Assembly (NCBI RefSeq): GCF_900169065.1
Contig: NZ_FXZB01000015.1
Span: 1-64,000 of the forward strand
DNA length: 64,000 nucleotides
Source: Brevibacterium aurantiacum
GTDB lineage: Bacteria > Actinomycetota > Actinomycetes > Actinomycetales > Brevibacteriaceae
Direction of reading: 5' to 3'
Shown: piece by piece, positions 16,341 to 25,096 of the stretch
How the letters are laid out: each line of letters opens with the position of its first letter
How positions within the stretch are numbered: position 1 is the stretch's first letter
The notes under the pieces: generated by a model
Database searches by the model: none
Told to the model about the DNA's origin: nothing
What the model saw: only the letters and a program-made list of their open reading frames with translations
Translations under genes and position numbers: made by a program

Positions 16341-17987
16341 ATGAGTATTTCACGAGTGGCCGTGGTCGGTGCCGGAATCGTCGGAGTGGCGCTCGCCCGC
16401 GAGATCACCAGCCGGTTCCCGGACGCCGAAGTCACCGTCTTCGACAAGGCCGAACGCGTGGCCGCACATCAGAGCGGGCACACCTCGGGTGTCGTGGATC
16501 CCGCCCTCGCCGCGCAGCCGGGATCGCCGGAGGCGAAGCTCGCCCACCGAGGTGTGGAGCTGTTGGTCCCGTTCGTGTCCGAACGCGGCATCCCCTACCG
16601 CGAGTGCGGTCAGCTGCTCGTTGCACAGAACACGGACGAGGCCGACCGGCTCGAGGAGATCCTCGCCCGGGCCGAAGCGAACTCGATCCCGGGAGTCCGA
16701 CTGCTTGACCGCAAGGAGATGCGGGAGATCGAACCTAACGCCAGGGGCGTCCTCGCACTGTACGCACCGCACACGGCCGTCACCGACTTCACGGCTCTGA
16801 CAGAGGCGCTCGCCTCCGATGTCAGCGCGGCCGGCGGCACGTTCCGCCTCAGCACAGAGGTCACCGGCTTCGATGTGATGAGCAACGAGGTGCGCCTGCG
16901 CATGCGCGCGGCAGCACCGGAGTCACACGACGGGGTGGAAGACGATGGCGATGCTGGTGGCGACGATGCCGCCGGCAGTAGCGATTCCGAAGGCCGTGAC
17001 GAATCTTCAAGCCGCGACGAGTCTTCTGAACGCAGCGATATCGACGATCAGGTGCACGAGGCTCCACGAACGTATCGCGGGGACAACACCACCGGACCGG
17101 TCATTGACTTCCGCGATGAGCTGCGCAGCCGCTTCGGCTCTCAGGACTGGTTCAAACAGGTCGAAGACACGATCGGCAACATCAGCGACCGGTTCACCAA
17201 TCCCGCTTCGGGGCGAGAACGCACGGGCTCGGGGAATGGGCGTTCAGCCAGCGAGAGCGAGCGTCCAACCTCGGGGCGTGAACGACCAGCGACCCATGAG
17301 CGTGAGCGCCCGCCCTGCGAGCATGAGCGTCCGGATCGTGCCGAGGGCACGGAGGTGTTCGACCTCGTCATCGTCTGCGCCGGCCTCCAAGCCGACCGGC
17401 TGGCGGTGGCCTCCGGCTTCGACGACGACCCCCGCATCGTCCCGTTCACCAGCGACTACTACGCCGTCGACGCCCCCGCCGAGGTGGTCCGGGGCATCAT
17501 CAGCACGGTTCCCGATCCGAGTTCCCCGTTCTCCGAGAGGTCCGTGGTCAGGGGCATCAACGACGGACTGGTCCTGGGGCCGAACACCATCGTGTCCCTG
17601 GGGCGCGAACGCTATGACAAGCACGGCTTCGACCTCGGCGATATGGGATCGACGGTCGGCTTCAAGGGGTTCTGGAAGTTCGCCGCACAGACAGCGAAGA
17701 CCGCCGCCCGTGGAGCTAAATCGGCCGTGAGCACCTCCGCCTTCGTCGAGGAGATCCGGAAGTTCGTTCCGGCCATCGACGCCTCGGCCGTCCGGGCAGA
17801 CTCCCGCGGTATCCGCGCACAGGCCATCGACGCCGAGGGCACACTCGTGGACGAGCTGCGGGTGACCACGCGCGGCAGGCTCACCATGGTCAGAAGCCTC
17901 CCGAAGTCAGGGGCCACCTCGGCGCTGGCGACGGCCGAACGCATCGCGAACCAGGTCTTCGACGGGCCTGCCGACGCGGACGACTGA
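16341..17987 (+). CDS. LhgO-like FAD oxidoreductase with a large internal insertion
   Basis: A DAO-family flavoenzyme resembling L-2-hydroxyglutarate dehydrogenase/oxidase: VAVVGAGIVGVALAREITS (GxGxxG), AAHQSGHTSGVVDPA, and a C-terminal RSLPKSGATSALATAERIA that recalls the FAD-closing segment of LhgO. Relatives have about 400 residues; this has 548. The excess is a hydrophilic block at about residues 190-333, first acidic (EDDGDAGGDDAAG), then rich in Ser-Gly-Arg-Glu-Arg repeats (SGRERTGSGNGRS, HERERPPCEHERPD), between two halves of the fold. The usual HAG after NSGVI is replaced by DPA, so substrate may differ. It is convergent with ramB. Confidence 0.75.
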   Translation: MSISRVAVVGAGIVGVALAREITSRFPDAEVTVFDKAERVAAHQSGHTSGVVDPALAAQPGSPEAKLAHRGVELLVPFVSERGIPYRECGQLLVAQNTDEADRLEEILARAEANSIPGVRLLDRKEMREIEPNARGVLALYAPHTAVTDFTALTEALASDVSAAGGTFRLSTEVTGFDVMSNEVRLRMRAAAPESHDGVEDDGDAGGDDAAGSSDSEGRDESSSRDESSERSDIDDQVHEAPRTYRGDNTTGPVIDFRDELRSRFGSQDWFKQVEDTIGNISDRFTNPASGRERTGSGNGRSASESERPTSGRERPATHERERPPCEHERPDRAEGTEVFDLVIVCAGLQADRLAVASGFDDDPRIVPFTSDYYAVDAPAEVVRGIISTVPDPSSPFSERSVVRGINDGLVLGPNTIVSLGRERYDKHGFDLGDMGSTVGFKGFWKFAAQTAKTAARGAKSAVSTSAFVEEIRKFVPAIDASAVRADSRGIRAQAIDAEGTLVDELRVTTRGRLTMVRSLPKSGATSALATAERIANQVFDGPADADD

Positions 17988-17997
17988 GACGTACGAC

Positions 17998-19449
17998 TCA
18001 GCCGGAGTGGCGTTCGAGGAACTCGTAGACCTCGGTGTCATCGACGCCTGGGACAGCGCCCGGGGGCACAGCCGCGAGCAGGGATGCGTGCATCTGCGCC
18101 GAGGGCAGCGCCTGGTTCTCCCACTTCTCGGCGAGGTCCTCCGGCGCCTGCCGGCAGCAGGCGGGATCCGGGCAGGCCGACTTCGACCGGATCGGTGATT
18201 CTCGTCCTTCGAACCACTTCACGTGGGCGAACGGAACGCCCACGCTGATGGCGAAGTCACCGCCGGGGAGCACGCGTGCGGTGCACCAGAACGATCCCTC
18301 CGGGGTGTCCGTGTACTGGTAGTACGGGCTGAACCTGTCGGCGACCCGGAACACCGTGCGCGAGGTGAACCGTTTGCACGCGAACTGCCCTTCGATGGCG
18401 CCGAGCGGGTCGGTCGGATAGGGCAGACCGTCATTCGAATACGCCTTGTGGATCGTGCCCGAGCGATGGACCTTCATGAAGTGCACGGGCAGCCCCAGAT
18501 GCTCGGTGGCCAGGTTCGTGAACCGGTGGGCGGCCATCTCATAGCTGACTCCGAACATATCGCGCAGGTGCTCGACCGAGATCTCACGCTTGCGCTTCTC
18601 CTCCACGAGCATCGGCACGGCAGCGCTCTGCGGCAGCAGCACCGCCGCGGCCAGATAGTTCGCCTCGACCCGCTGCTGGAGGAACTCGCTGAAGTCCTTC
18701 GGGGAATCATGGCCGAGAACGTGGGCGGCGAGGCTGGTGAGGAGATGGGAGCGCGGATCCGCGGCGGCATCGGCGTTGGGCAGGTAGAGACGGTTGTTCG
18801 CGGTATCGGAGATCGACCGGGTCGAATTCGGCAGGTCAGAGACATAGTGGAGGCTGAATCCCAGCTTCTCCGCGATCATCGCCGTCTGCCGCTGTGACAC
18901 GGTGCCGGACTCGTAGTCGGCTAAGCGCAGCAGCTCCGCGGCCTGGGCCTCCAGGTCGGCGAAGTAGTTGTTCTTCTCGCGCATCCTCTCGCGCAGCTCC
19001 CGGTTGGCCCGACGGGCCTCTTCCGGTGTCGCGGCCCGACGTTCGAGAACCTGGCCCAGCTGCCTCTGCAGACCCACGATCGCTTCGAGCGCATCGTGGG
19101 GCAGCGATTTGATCCGCACCTGCGGCAGACCCAGCGAGGAGTACATGGGGGAGGCCTGGTTGCGTTCGGCCTCGAGCTCAAGGGCCTGCCTGCCGTCGAC
19201 GGGGGTGGGGTCGATGAGCTCGGCAACCTCGGTGTGCAGGGCCTTCGCGATGGCGCTGAGCAGGGTGACAGAAGTTTCTCGCTTGCCGTTCTCAATCGTC
19301 GAGATCTGGGAGGCTGCACGCCCCACCTTCTCGCCCAGCTCGGTGAGGGTCAGTCCGCGCTGTTTGCGAAAAAACCGAATTCTTCTGCCGATGCTCAGGG
19401 TATCCGCTTCTGCTTCTGCATCCCTCAGATCGGTCTCGTTGCTTGTCAT
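17998..19449 (-). CDS. ramB: RamB-type regulator of acetate/glyoxylate metabolism
   Basis: A 483-residue regulator with an N-terminal XRE HTH (GRRIRFFRKQRGLTLTELGE, GRAASQISTIENGKRETSV), a central IrrE-like domain in which HExxH is replaced by AAHVLGH (so probably no peptidase activity), RVEANYLAAAVLLPQSA, and a Cys-rich C-terminal DUF2083-type domain (FWCTARV, CPDPACCRQAPED). This is the architecture of Corynebacterium RamB, which represses isocitrate lyase and malate synthase genes. Divergent placement from aceA strongly supports the same job. ATG 19449 is chosen over 19482 because it leaves a short tail before the HTH; both are possible. Confidence 0.85.
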   Translation of the reverse strand: MTSNETDLRDAEAEADTLSIGRRIRFFRKQRGLTLTELGEKVGRAASQISTIENGKRETSVTLLSAIAKALHTEVAELIDPTPVDGRQALELEAERNQASPMYSSLGLPQVRIKSLPHDALEAIVGLQRQLGQVLERRAATPEEARRANRELRERMREKNNYFADLEAQAAELLRLADYESGTVSQRQTAMIAEKLGFSLHYVSDLPNSTRSISDTANNRLYLPNADAAADPRSHLLTSLAAHVLGHDSPKDFSEFLQQRVEANYLAAAVLLPQSAAVPMLVEEKRKREISVEHLRDMFGVSYEMAAHRFTNLATEHLGLPVHFMKVHRSGTIHKAYSNDGLPYPTDPLGAIEGQFACKRFTSRTVFRVADRFSPYYQYTDTPEGSFWCTARVLPGGDFAISVGVPFAHVKWFEGRESPIRSKSACPDPACCRQAPEDLAEKWENQALPSAQMHASLLAAVPPGAVPGVDDTEVYEFLERHSG

Positions 19450-19626
19450 TGCGGCTCCAATCGTCATCGTGGCGTGGTTCACATGCGCTGAAAATCAGTA
19501 TGACAGAACGCCGGAATTTCTAAAACCGGAAAACTGCCGATTATTCATCGGAGAAATGTCTGTCGGGCCCCTTGCGGTCACGGCAGACTGATCTCACCAA
19601 CCCCGAACGAAGAGGAGTGAATGAGA
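19450..19626. promoter_or_regulatory. ramB-aceA divergent control region
   Basis: The 177-bp gap has an AT-rich core (19515-19560) with repeated AAAACCGGAAAACTGCC-type sequence, reminiscent of the A-rich RamB boxes of corynebacteria but not an exact match. It must hold both divergent promoters; I cannot place the hexamers with confidence. Confidence 0.35.
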
Positions 19627-20937
19627 ATGACTGAGAACACCACGCAGAGCAACTTGCACGATGCTGAGGCCATCCGCCGCGATTGGGCCACCAATGCCCG
19701 CTGGTCGGGAGTTGCTCGTGACTACGAGCCCGAGGATGTCGTCAAACTGCGCGGTTCGCTGATCGAAGAGCACACGCTGGCTCGCCACGGTGCCGAGCGC
19801 CTCTGGAACCAGGTGGCCTCCACCGACATCAAGTCCGGCGACTACGTCAACGCACTCGGTGCGCTGACCGGCAACCAGGCAGTGGAGCAGGTCAAGGCCG
19901 GCCTCAACGCCATCTACCTTTCCGGCTGGCAGGTCGCCGCCGATGCGAACAATGCCGGACAGACCTACCCTGATCAGTCGATCTACCCGGCCAACTCGGT
20001 GCCGCAGGTCGTGCGTCGCATCAACAACGCTCTGATGCGCGCCGACCAGATCGAGACCTCGGAAGGCAAGAAGAACGTCGACGACTGGTTCGCACCGATC
20101 GTGGCCGACGCAGAAGCAGGCTTCGGCGGTTCGATCAACGTCTACGAGCTCATGCGCTCGATGATCTCCTCCGGCGCAGCCGGTGTGCACTTCGAGGATC
20201 AGCTCGGTTCTGAGAAGAAGTGCGGCCACCTCGGCGGCAAGGTTCTCGTTCCGACCTCGCAGCACATCCGCACCCTCAACGCGGCTCGCCTCGCAGCCGA
20301 CGTCGAGAACGTGCCCAGCCTCGTCATCGCCCGTACCGACGCAGAAGCGGCAACGCTGATGACCTCGGACATCGACGAGCGCGATCAGCGCTTCGTCACC
20401 GGTGAGCGCACCTCCGAAGGCTTCTACAAGATCACGAACGGCATCGAAGCAGGCATCGCCCGCGGACTGTCCTTCGCTCCCTACGCGGACATGCTGTGGA
20501 TGGAGACCTCCACACCGGACCTCGAAGCTGCCAAGAAGTTCGCGGACGCCATCCACGCGGAGTACCCGGACCAGATGCTGGCCTACAACTGCTCGCCGTC
20601 GTTCAACTGGCGCAAGCACCTCGACGATGCCACCATCGCGAAGTTCCAGCGTGAGCTGGGAGCCATGGGCTACAAGTTCCAGTTCATCACCCTGGCCGGC
20701 TTCCACGCGCTCAACTACTCGATGTTCGATCTGGCTCACGGCTACGCCCGCAACCAGATGACCTCGTACGTCGAGCTGCAGGAACGCGAGTTCGCTGCCG
20801 AGGACCGCGGCTACACCGCAACCAAGCACCAGCGTGAGGTCGGAACCGGATACTTCGACCTGGTCTCGACCGCGCTGAACCCAGAGTCCTCGACGACAGC
20901 TCTGGCCGGTTCGACCGAATCCGCTCAGTTCAGCTGA
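19627..20937 (+). CDS. aceA: Isocitrate lyase
   Basis: A 436-residue isocitrate lyase that splits isocitrate to glyoxylate and succinate in the glyoxylate shunt. The catalytic loop [13 protein letters not shown] is intact, with the Mg2+/substrate regions [27 protein letters not shown] and YNCSPSFNW. Length matches the actinobacterial form (about 430). Two starts are possible: ATG 19621 lies only 3 nt from the GAGGAG site, while ATG 19627 lies 9 nt away and is preferred. Malate synthase follows in the same direction after 261 nt, and RamB is divergent upstream. Confidence 0.95.
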   Translation: MTENTTQSNLHDAEAIRRDWATNARWSGVARDYEPEDVVKLRGSLIEEHTLARHGAERLWNQVASTDIKSGDYVNALGALTGNQAVEQVKAGLNAIYLSGWQVAADANNAGQTYPDQSIYPANSVPQVVRRINNALMRADQIETSEGKKNVDDWFAPIVADAEAGFGGSINVYELMRSMISSGAAGVHFEDQLGSEKKCGHLGGKVLVPTSQHIRTLNAARLAADVENVPSLVIARTDAEAATLMTSDIDERDQRFVTGERTSEGFYKITNGIEAGIARGLSFAPYADMLWMETSTPDLEAAKKFADAIHAEYPDQMLAYNCSPSFNWRKHLDDATIAKFQRELGAMGYKFQFITLAGFHALNYSMFDLAHGYARNQMTSYVELQEREFAAEDRGYTATKHQREVGTGYFDLVSTALNPESSTTALAGSTESAQFS

Positions 20938-21067
20938 GCCCGCGGTGACCATCGCGGTCATCGGATGACAGGCACCGGCTCTGCCGGTGGACCGGTCACA
21001 TAGTACTCGGCGCGGGTCGACAGTGTTTTCACGGGGTTTGCACTGTTGATCCGCGCCGGCACACCGG

Positions 21068-21185
21068 TCATCTCAACACCAACCACAACCTCGGCGACAC
21101 AAGCAGCACCACCGAAGCACCGCACCACCGAAGTACCGAAGCACCGCCATCGCACCACACATCAGCAGCACACATTCCGACGGGT
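21068..21185 (+). promoter_or_regulatory. C/A-rich, G-poor leader of malate synthase
   Basis: About 115 nt before aceB is strikingly poor in G on the coding strand and built of short repeats around ACCACCGAAGCACCG and ACCGAAGTACCGAAGCACCG. Such unstructured C-rich RNA is typical of Rho-utilisation sites, so it may mediate termination or polarity between aceA and aceB. Upstream of it, GTTTTCACGGGGTTTGCA (21025-21042) is a possible promoter or RamB-type site. Confidence 0.4.
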
Positions 21186-21198
21186 GAGGAGAAGCCCC

Positions 21199-22803
21199 AT
21201 GTCTCACATCAAAATCAACGCCCCCATCGAACCAGGCTTCGACACAATCCTCTCGGAGTCCGCCCTCAACTTCATCGCGGCACTCCACGATCGCTTCAGC
21301 GACCGTTTGGGCAAGCTGCTCGGTGTCCGTGGACGTCAGGCGCAGAGCATCCGGAACGGCACGTTCCCGAGGTTCACCCCCGACACCGCAGGAATCCGGG
21401 CCGACACCACCTGGAAGGTCGCCGGCTCGACCGGAGCTCCCGGTCTCGAAGACCGCCGCGTTGAGCTGACCGGCCCCGTCTCCGAACCCGAAGTGATTGC
21501 GGCACTGAACTCCCGTGCGAAGGTCTGGCTCGCCGACCTCGAAGACGCGACCAGCCCGACCTGGGCCAACATCATCGGCGGACAGCTCAACCTGTTCAAC
21601 GCCATCCGCGGCAATCTGCCCGGCGTGAACAACCGCCAGCAGCCCACCATCGGACTGCGCCCCCGCGGCTGGCACCTGCCCGAGAAGCACCTGCTCCATG
21701 TTGACGGCCAGGGCAGGGAGACAGAGACCTCGGGCGCCATGGTCGACTTCGGTCTCTACTTCTTCCACAACGCACGCCGACTCGTCGACAGCGGCTCGGG
21801 ACCCTACTTCTACCTGCCGAAGCTCGAATCCTTCCGCGAAGCACGCCTGTGGAACGAGATCTTCGTCTTCGCTCAGGACTACATGGGTCTGCCGCAGGGA
21901 ACCATCCGAGCCACGGCACACATCGAGACGATCACCGCTGTGTTCCAGATGGAAGAGATCCTGTGGGAGCTGCGCGACCACTGTGCAGGACTCAACGCGG
22001 CCGGCTGGGACTACCTGTTCTCGCTGGTGAAGAACTTCCGCAACTCCCCGGAGTGGGTGCTGCCGGATCGTGAGCACCTGACCATGGGACTGCCGCTGCT
22101 GCAGGCATTCGCCGACCGTCTCGTCTCAACCTGCCACCGTCGCGGAGCACACGCGATCGGCACCATGAGCAACCTCATGACCACGCACCCGGACAAGGAA
22201 TTCGTGGCCTCAGAGATGGTGAAGATGCGCGAAGACAAGGCTCGCGAAGCCTCACGCGGCTTCGACGGCACCTGGGTGGCCGAGCCGGGACTCGTCGATG
22301 ACGCGCTTGAGGTCTTCGACGCAGCACTCGGCGACAAGCCCAACCAGCTCGACAACCGCCGCGTCGATGCCCACGCCTGCGCCGAGCACATGCTCGACGT
22401 GTCGGGACTGGACAAGACGGTCACCGAGGAAGGCGTTCGCCTCAACATCCGCGTGGCCATCGGCTACATGAACGAATGGTTGGGCGGCAACGGCAACGTT
22501 GCCCTCGAGAACCTGCTCGAGGACGCCTCGACCGCAGAGATCTCGCGGTCCCAGATCTGGCAGTGGATCCGCCACTCGGTGACCTTGGACAACGGCAAGC
22601 AGCTGACCCGCGACCTGGTCGAGCGCTACATGGGCGAGGAGCTCGCAGTCATCGAGCGCCACCCCGCCGACCACTACACCGAAGCGGTTGAGATCTTCCG
22701 CAAGAGCGCACTGGGTGAGGACTTCCCCGAATTCCTCACGATGCCCGCCTACTCCGACCACCTGGTCGACAGGGTGTCGAAGGGCGCGGTGTTCGCGGCC
22801 TGA
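21199..22803 (+). CDS. aceB: Malate synthase A
   Basis: The 534-residue isoform-A malate synthase condenses glyoxylate with acetyl-CoA to malate, completing the glyoxylate shunt with aceA. Visible family blocks are VWLADLEDATSPTWANIIGG, TIGLRPRGWHLPEKHLL (active-site Arg), YFYLPKLESFREARLWNEI, IRATAHIETITAVFQMEEI and the C-terminal SQIWQWIRHSVTL. The ATG at 21199 has GTGAGGAGAAG upstream; an earlier in-frame start at 21046 would translate the repetitive C-rich leader and is rejected. A strong hairpin follows the stop. Confidence 0.95.
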   Translation: MSHIKINAPIEPGFDTILSESALNFIAALHDRFSDRLGKLLGVRGRQAQSIRNGTFPRFTPDTAGIRADTTWKVAGSTGAPGLEDRRVELTGPVSEPEVIAALNSRAKVWLADLEDATSPTWANIIGGQLNLFNAIRGNLPGVNNRQQPTIGLRPRGWHLPEKHLLHVDGQGRETETSGAMVDFGLYFFHNARRLVDSGSGPYFYLPKLESFREARLWNEIFVFAQDYMGLPQGTIRATAHIETITAVFQMEEILWELRDHCAGLNAAGWDYLFSLVKNFRNSPEWVLPDREHLTMGLPLLQAFADRLVSTCHRRGAHAIGTMSNLMTTHPDKEFVASEMVKMREDKAREASRGFDGTWVAEPGLVDDALEVFDAALGDKPNQLDNRRVDAHACAEHMLDVSGLDKTVTEEGVRLNIRVAIGYMNEWLGGNGNVALENLLEDASTAEISRSQIWQWIRHSVTLDNGKQLTRDLVERYMGEELAVIERHPADHYTEAVEIFRKSALGEDFPEFLTMPAYSDHLVDRVSKGAVFAA

Positions 22804-22819
22804 TCTGAACTCACCGACT

Positions 22820-22880
22820 ACCCGGATGTCGGACAACAGCCACTCGACAGGCTGCGGTCCGACATCCGGGTTTCTCTGTT
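22820..22880 (+). terminator. aceB: Terminator after aceB
   Basis: ACCCGGATGTCGGAC (22820-22834) pairs perfectly with GTCCGACATCCGGGT (22857-22871) over a 22-nt loop that has a small inner stem, and TTTCTCTGTT follows. This 15-bp stem with a T-rich tail is the clearest intrinsic terminator in the window. Confidence 0.85.
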
Positions 22881-22904
22881 CTGGCTCAGCTCGAGCGGAA
22901 GAGC

Positions 22905-23501
22905 TCAGCTCCACTCAGCGGGAGGCCACGGCTGGCCGTCGGCCTGGGCATTGAGCTGGTAGGAGATCGCCCCATCGATGGACTCGCGGATGATGTCGGC
23001 ATGCCCGGCATGACGAGCGATCTCCGTGGTGAGATGGCACAGGATCCACCGGACATTCATGACGAAGTCCTTGGGCATCCAGGGATTGCCCGGCATCGGA
23101 ACCACGGTGCCCAGATCGGTTCCATTGACTGCGACAGCCTGACGAGCCAACTCGATTTCGGCGATGCTCTTCTCAAAAATCACCACCACCTCGGCGATGT
23201 CGAGGTCGGGAACCGCTGAACCATCGAACATTCCATCGAGTCCGAGCCCGTCGTTGATCGTCGGATACTCCTCTTCATCGATGTATCGCTCGGGCTCCTT
23301 CACCTGCAGCAGCCACCCGTTGAGGACCTGCGCCGCATGGGCCAGCAGACCCGCGATGCTCAACGGGCTCGTGGTCGGAGTGCTGCGAGCCTGTTCATCG
23401 GTGAGGTCGAGGGCCGTGAGCTTGAGCTGCGTGCACTGCTGCTCGAGGTAGGTGAACAGCGCGTCGGCTTCGGTCGTGACTGATGCGGCGAAGAATGCCA
23501 T
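22905..23501 (-). CDS. DinB/DUF664-family protein (mycothiol-transferase-like)
   Basis: A 198-residue four-helix DinB-fold protein of the DUF664 branch. The metal-binding histidines are visible: one in SIAGLLAHAAQVLNGW and the triad-like HLTTEIARHAGHADIIRE. Relatives include mycothiol- and bacillithiol-dependent transferases and isomerases, which suits an actinobacterium, but the reaction here is unknown. It is divergent from a WYL regulator over 88 bp, a common DinB neighbour, so that regulator probably controls it. Start ATG 23501. Confidence 0.82.
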   Translation of the reverse strand: MAFFAASVTTEADALFTYLEQQCTQLKLTALDLTDEQARSTPTTSPLSIAGLLAHAAQVLNGWLLQVKEPERYIDEEEYPTINDGLGLDGMFDGSAVPDLDIAEVVVIFEKSIAEIELARQAVAVNGTDLGTVVPMPGNPWMPKDFVMNVRWILCHLTTEIARHAGHADIIRESIDGAISYQLNAQADGQPWPPAEWS

Positions 23502-23569
23502 GAGAACTCCTGATCGTGTGTCGTCGATCCGGTCATCCCCGGATCACTGATACCAGTGTCTCCAGCGAT

Positions 23570-23588
23570 GCGGACATATAATGTCCGC
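23570..23588. promoter_or_regulatory. Operator overlapping the WYL-gene -10
   Basis: GCGGACATATAATGTCCGC is a perfect inverted repeat with 8-bp arms and a 3-nt spacer. Its centre contains TATAAT (23577-23582), which ends 7 nt before ATG 23590, so the dyad would cover the -10 of a leaderless WYL transcript. This fits autorepression and shared control of the divergent DinB gene. Confidence 0.6.
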
Positions 23589-23589
23589 T

Positions 23590-24588
23590 ATGACCGTTGA
23601 ATCTCGCCTGCTCTCCCTCTTGGGGATGCTCGCCGCGGGACGGACCTACACCGCGGGTGAGCTGGGCGCACACTTCGGTGTCACCCCACGCTCGGTTCGT
23701 CGCGATATCGCGAGCCTGCGGGAACTCGGCTATGTCATCGAATCCCTCCCCGGAGCGACCGGCGGATACCGCGCCCACTCGCGCACAGTCCTGCCTCCAC
23801 TGCAGCTGCAGACCGGTGAAGCGCTGGCCACGGCCGTCGGTCTGTCCCTGCTCAACGGAGCCGGGCTGAGCACGACTGATGTGGAGTCGGCCACCGCGAA
23901 GCTGCGCACAATGCTGCCTCCGGTCATGCACAGGACGATCGGAGACATCAGCACGGCGGTGTCCGTCCTCCCTGGTCACGAACCCGGAGTCGACATGACA
24001 GCGGTGATGACGACCACCTCGGCGATCGCGTCGAGAAACGTCCTCACGTTCGCCCATGAGAAACGACGCCCCACCAGATCCGAGACGAGATCCGAGACGA
24101 CGCAGCGCCGGGTGGAGCCGGTGCGCATGGTCGTCCTCGGCGGGCACTGGTACCTCTACGGCTGGGATCTCACCCGCAGCGATTGGCGAGTCTTCCGCCT
24201 CGACCGGATGAGTGAGATTCACGAAACGACGTTCGCCTTCGCCCCCAGGGACCATCCCGACGCCGAGGTGGCCGTGAGTTCCGCTGTCACCACCGCTGCG
24301 TACCGCCACACGGTGATCCTGGAGGTCGATGCCACCGTGGCCGAGACCAAGGCCTGGTTCCCGACAAGGACAGCGACGATTACGAATTCCGGCGACGGTG
24401 CCCGCGTGGAATTCGGGGTCGAGGACCTGGCGTGGGCGGCAGTGATCACGGCAGCGACTCCCGTGGACTTCCGGGTCATCGAGCCACCGGAACTGCTGGA
24501 TGCACTGCGCGATCTGGGACAGCGGGCGGCCCAAGTGAGCAGAACCGGCAGTACGGAAATGGTGGCAGCCGAACGGAGCGAGCAGTGA
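23590..24588 (+). CDS. HTH-WYL domain transcriptional regulator
   Basis: A 332-residue regulator of the YafY/PafBC-like class: an N-terminal winged HTH (LLSLLGMLAAGRTYTAGELG, TPRSVRRDIASLRELGYVIE) and a WYL ligand domain (GGHWYLYGWDLTRSDWRVF, RLDRM) with a C-terminal WCX-type extension. WYL proteins sense small ligands or nucleic acids. The ATG at 23590 is preferred to the one at 23581 because TATAAT lies 7 nt before it and 23581 falls inside the operator. It is divergent from the DinB gene, its likely target. Confidence 0.88.
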   Translation: MTVESRLLSLLGMLAAGRTYTAGELGAHFGVTPRSVRRDIASLRELGYVIESLPGATGGYRAHSRTVLPPLQLQTGEALATAVGLSLLNGAGLSTTDVESATAKLRTMLPPVMHRTIGDISTAVSVLPGHEPGVDMTAVMTTTSAIASRNVLTFAHEKRRPTRSETRSETTQRRVEPVRMVVLGGHWYLYGWDLTRSDWRVFRLDRMSEIHETTFAFAPRDHPDAEVAVSSAVTTAAYRHTVILEVDATVAETKAWFPTRTATITNSGDGARVEFGVEDLAWAAVITAATPVDFRVIEPPELLDALRDLGQRAAQVSRTGSTEMVAAERSEQ

Positions 24589-24704
24589 TGTGCGCCCGGA
24601 TTCGAAGCACAGCCGGTCTCGGGGTGCGGCGGCGGTGACCGTGGGATGTCCTGTGGATGATACGGGAATGAACGAATCAGGACCGAGCCAATATACTTGT
24701 TGTT

Positions 24705-25094
24705 ATGACGATTCTCATTGGCTATCTTCCTGCTCCTGAGGGTGAGGCGGCTCTGCGCGCGGGCTTCGCAGAGGCCAAACTTCGGTCGAGCAATGCTGTC
24801 GTGATCAACTCCCAACGACGCGGAGCCAGTGGAACCCCGACCGAGATCGACCAAGACGTCATCGACCGCATCGTCTCTCTCGGCAAGGATTCAGACGTCG
24901 AAGTTGAGGTGCTCCAGCCCGACCATGAGGACGACCTGCCGGGAACGCTCAACGAACTCGTCGAAGAGCACGACGCCCAGCTCATCGTCATCGGACTGCG
25001 CAAACGCTCGGCGATCGGCAAGTTCATCCTCGGCTCACAGGCACAGCGGATCCTGCTCGAGGCAGAGGTCCCTGTCCTCACTGCCAAGGCCTGA
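24705..25094 (+). CDS. Universal stress protein (UspA family)
   Basis: A 129-residue single-domain USP. The ATP-binding type motif is present near the end: GLRKRSAIGKFILGSQAQRI, the G-2x-G-9x-G(S) arrangement, followed by EVPVLTAKA. The first strand TILIGYLPAPEGEAALRAG is typical. TATACT (24692-24697) lies 7 nt before the ATG, with TGAACG 17 nt further upstream, so the message looks leaderless. It is convergent with the large oxidoreductase, whose stop is 2 nt away. The cellular role is usually stress or nucleotide sensing; nothing here narrows it. Confidence 0.9.
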   Translation: MTILIGYLPAPEGEAALRAGFAEAKLRSSNAVVINSQRRGASGTPTEIDQDVIDRIVSLGKDSDVEVEVLQPDHEDDLPGTLNELVEEHDAQLIVIGLRKRSAIGKFILGSQAQRILLEAEVPVLTAKA

Positions 25095-25096
25095 GC

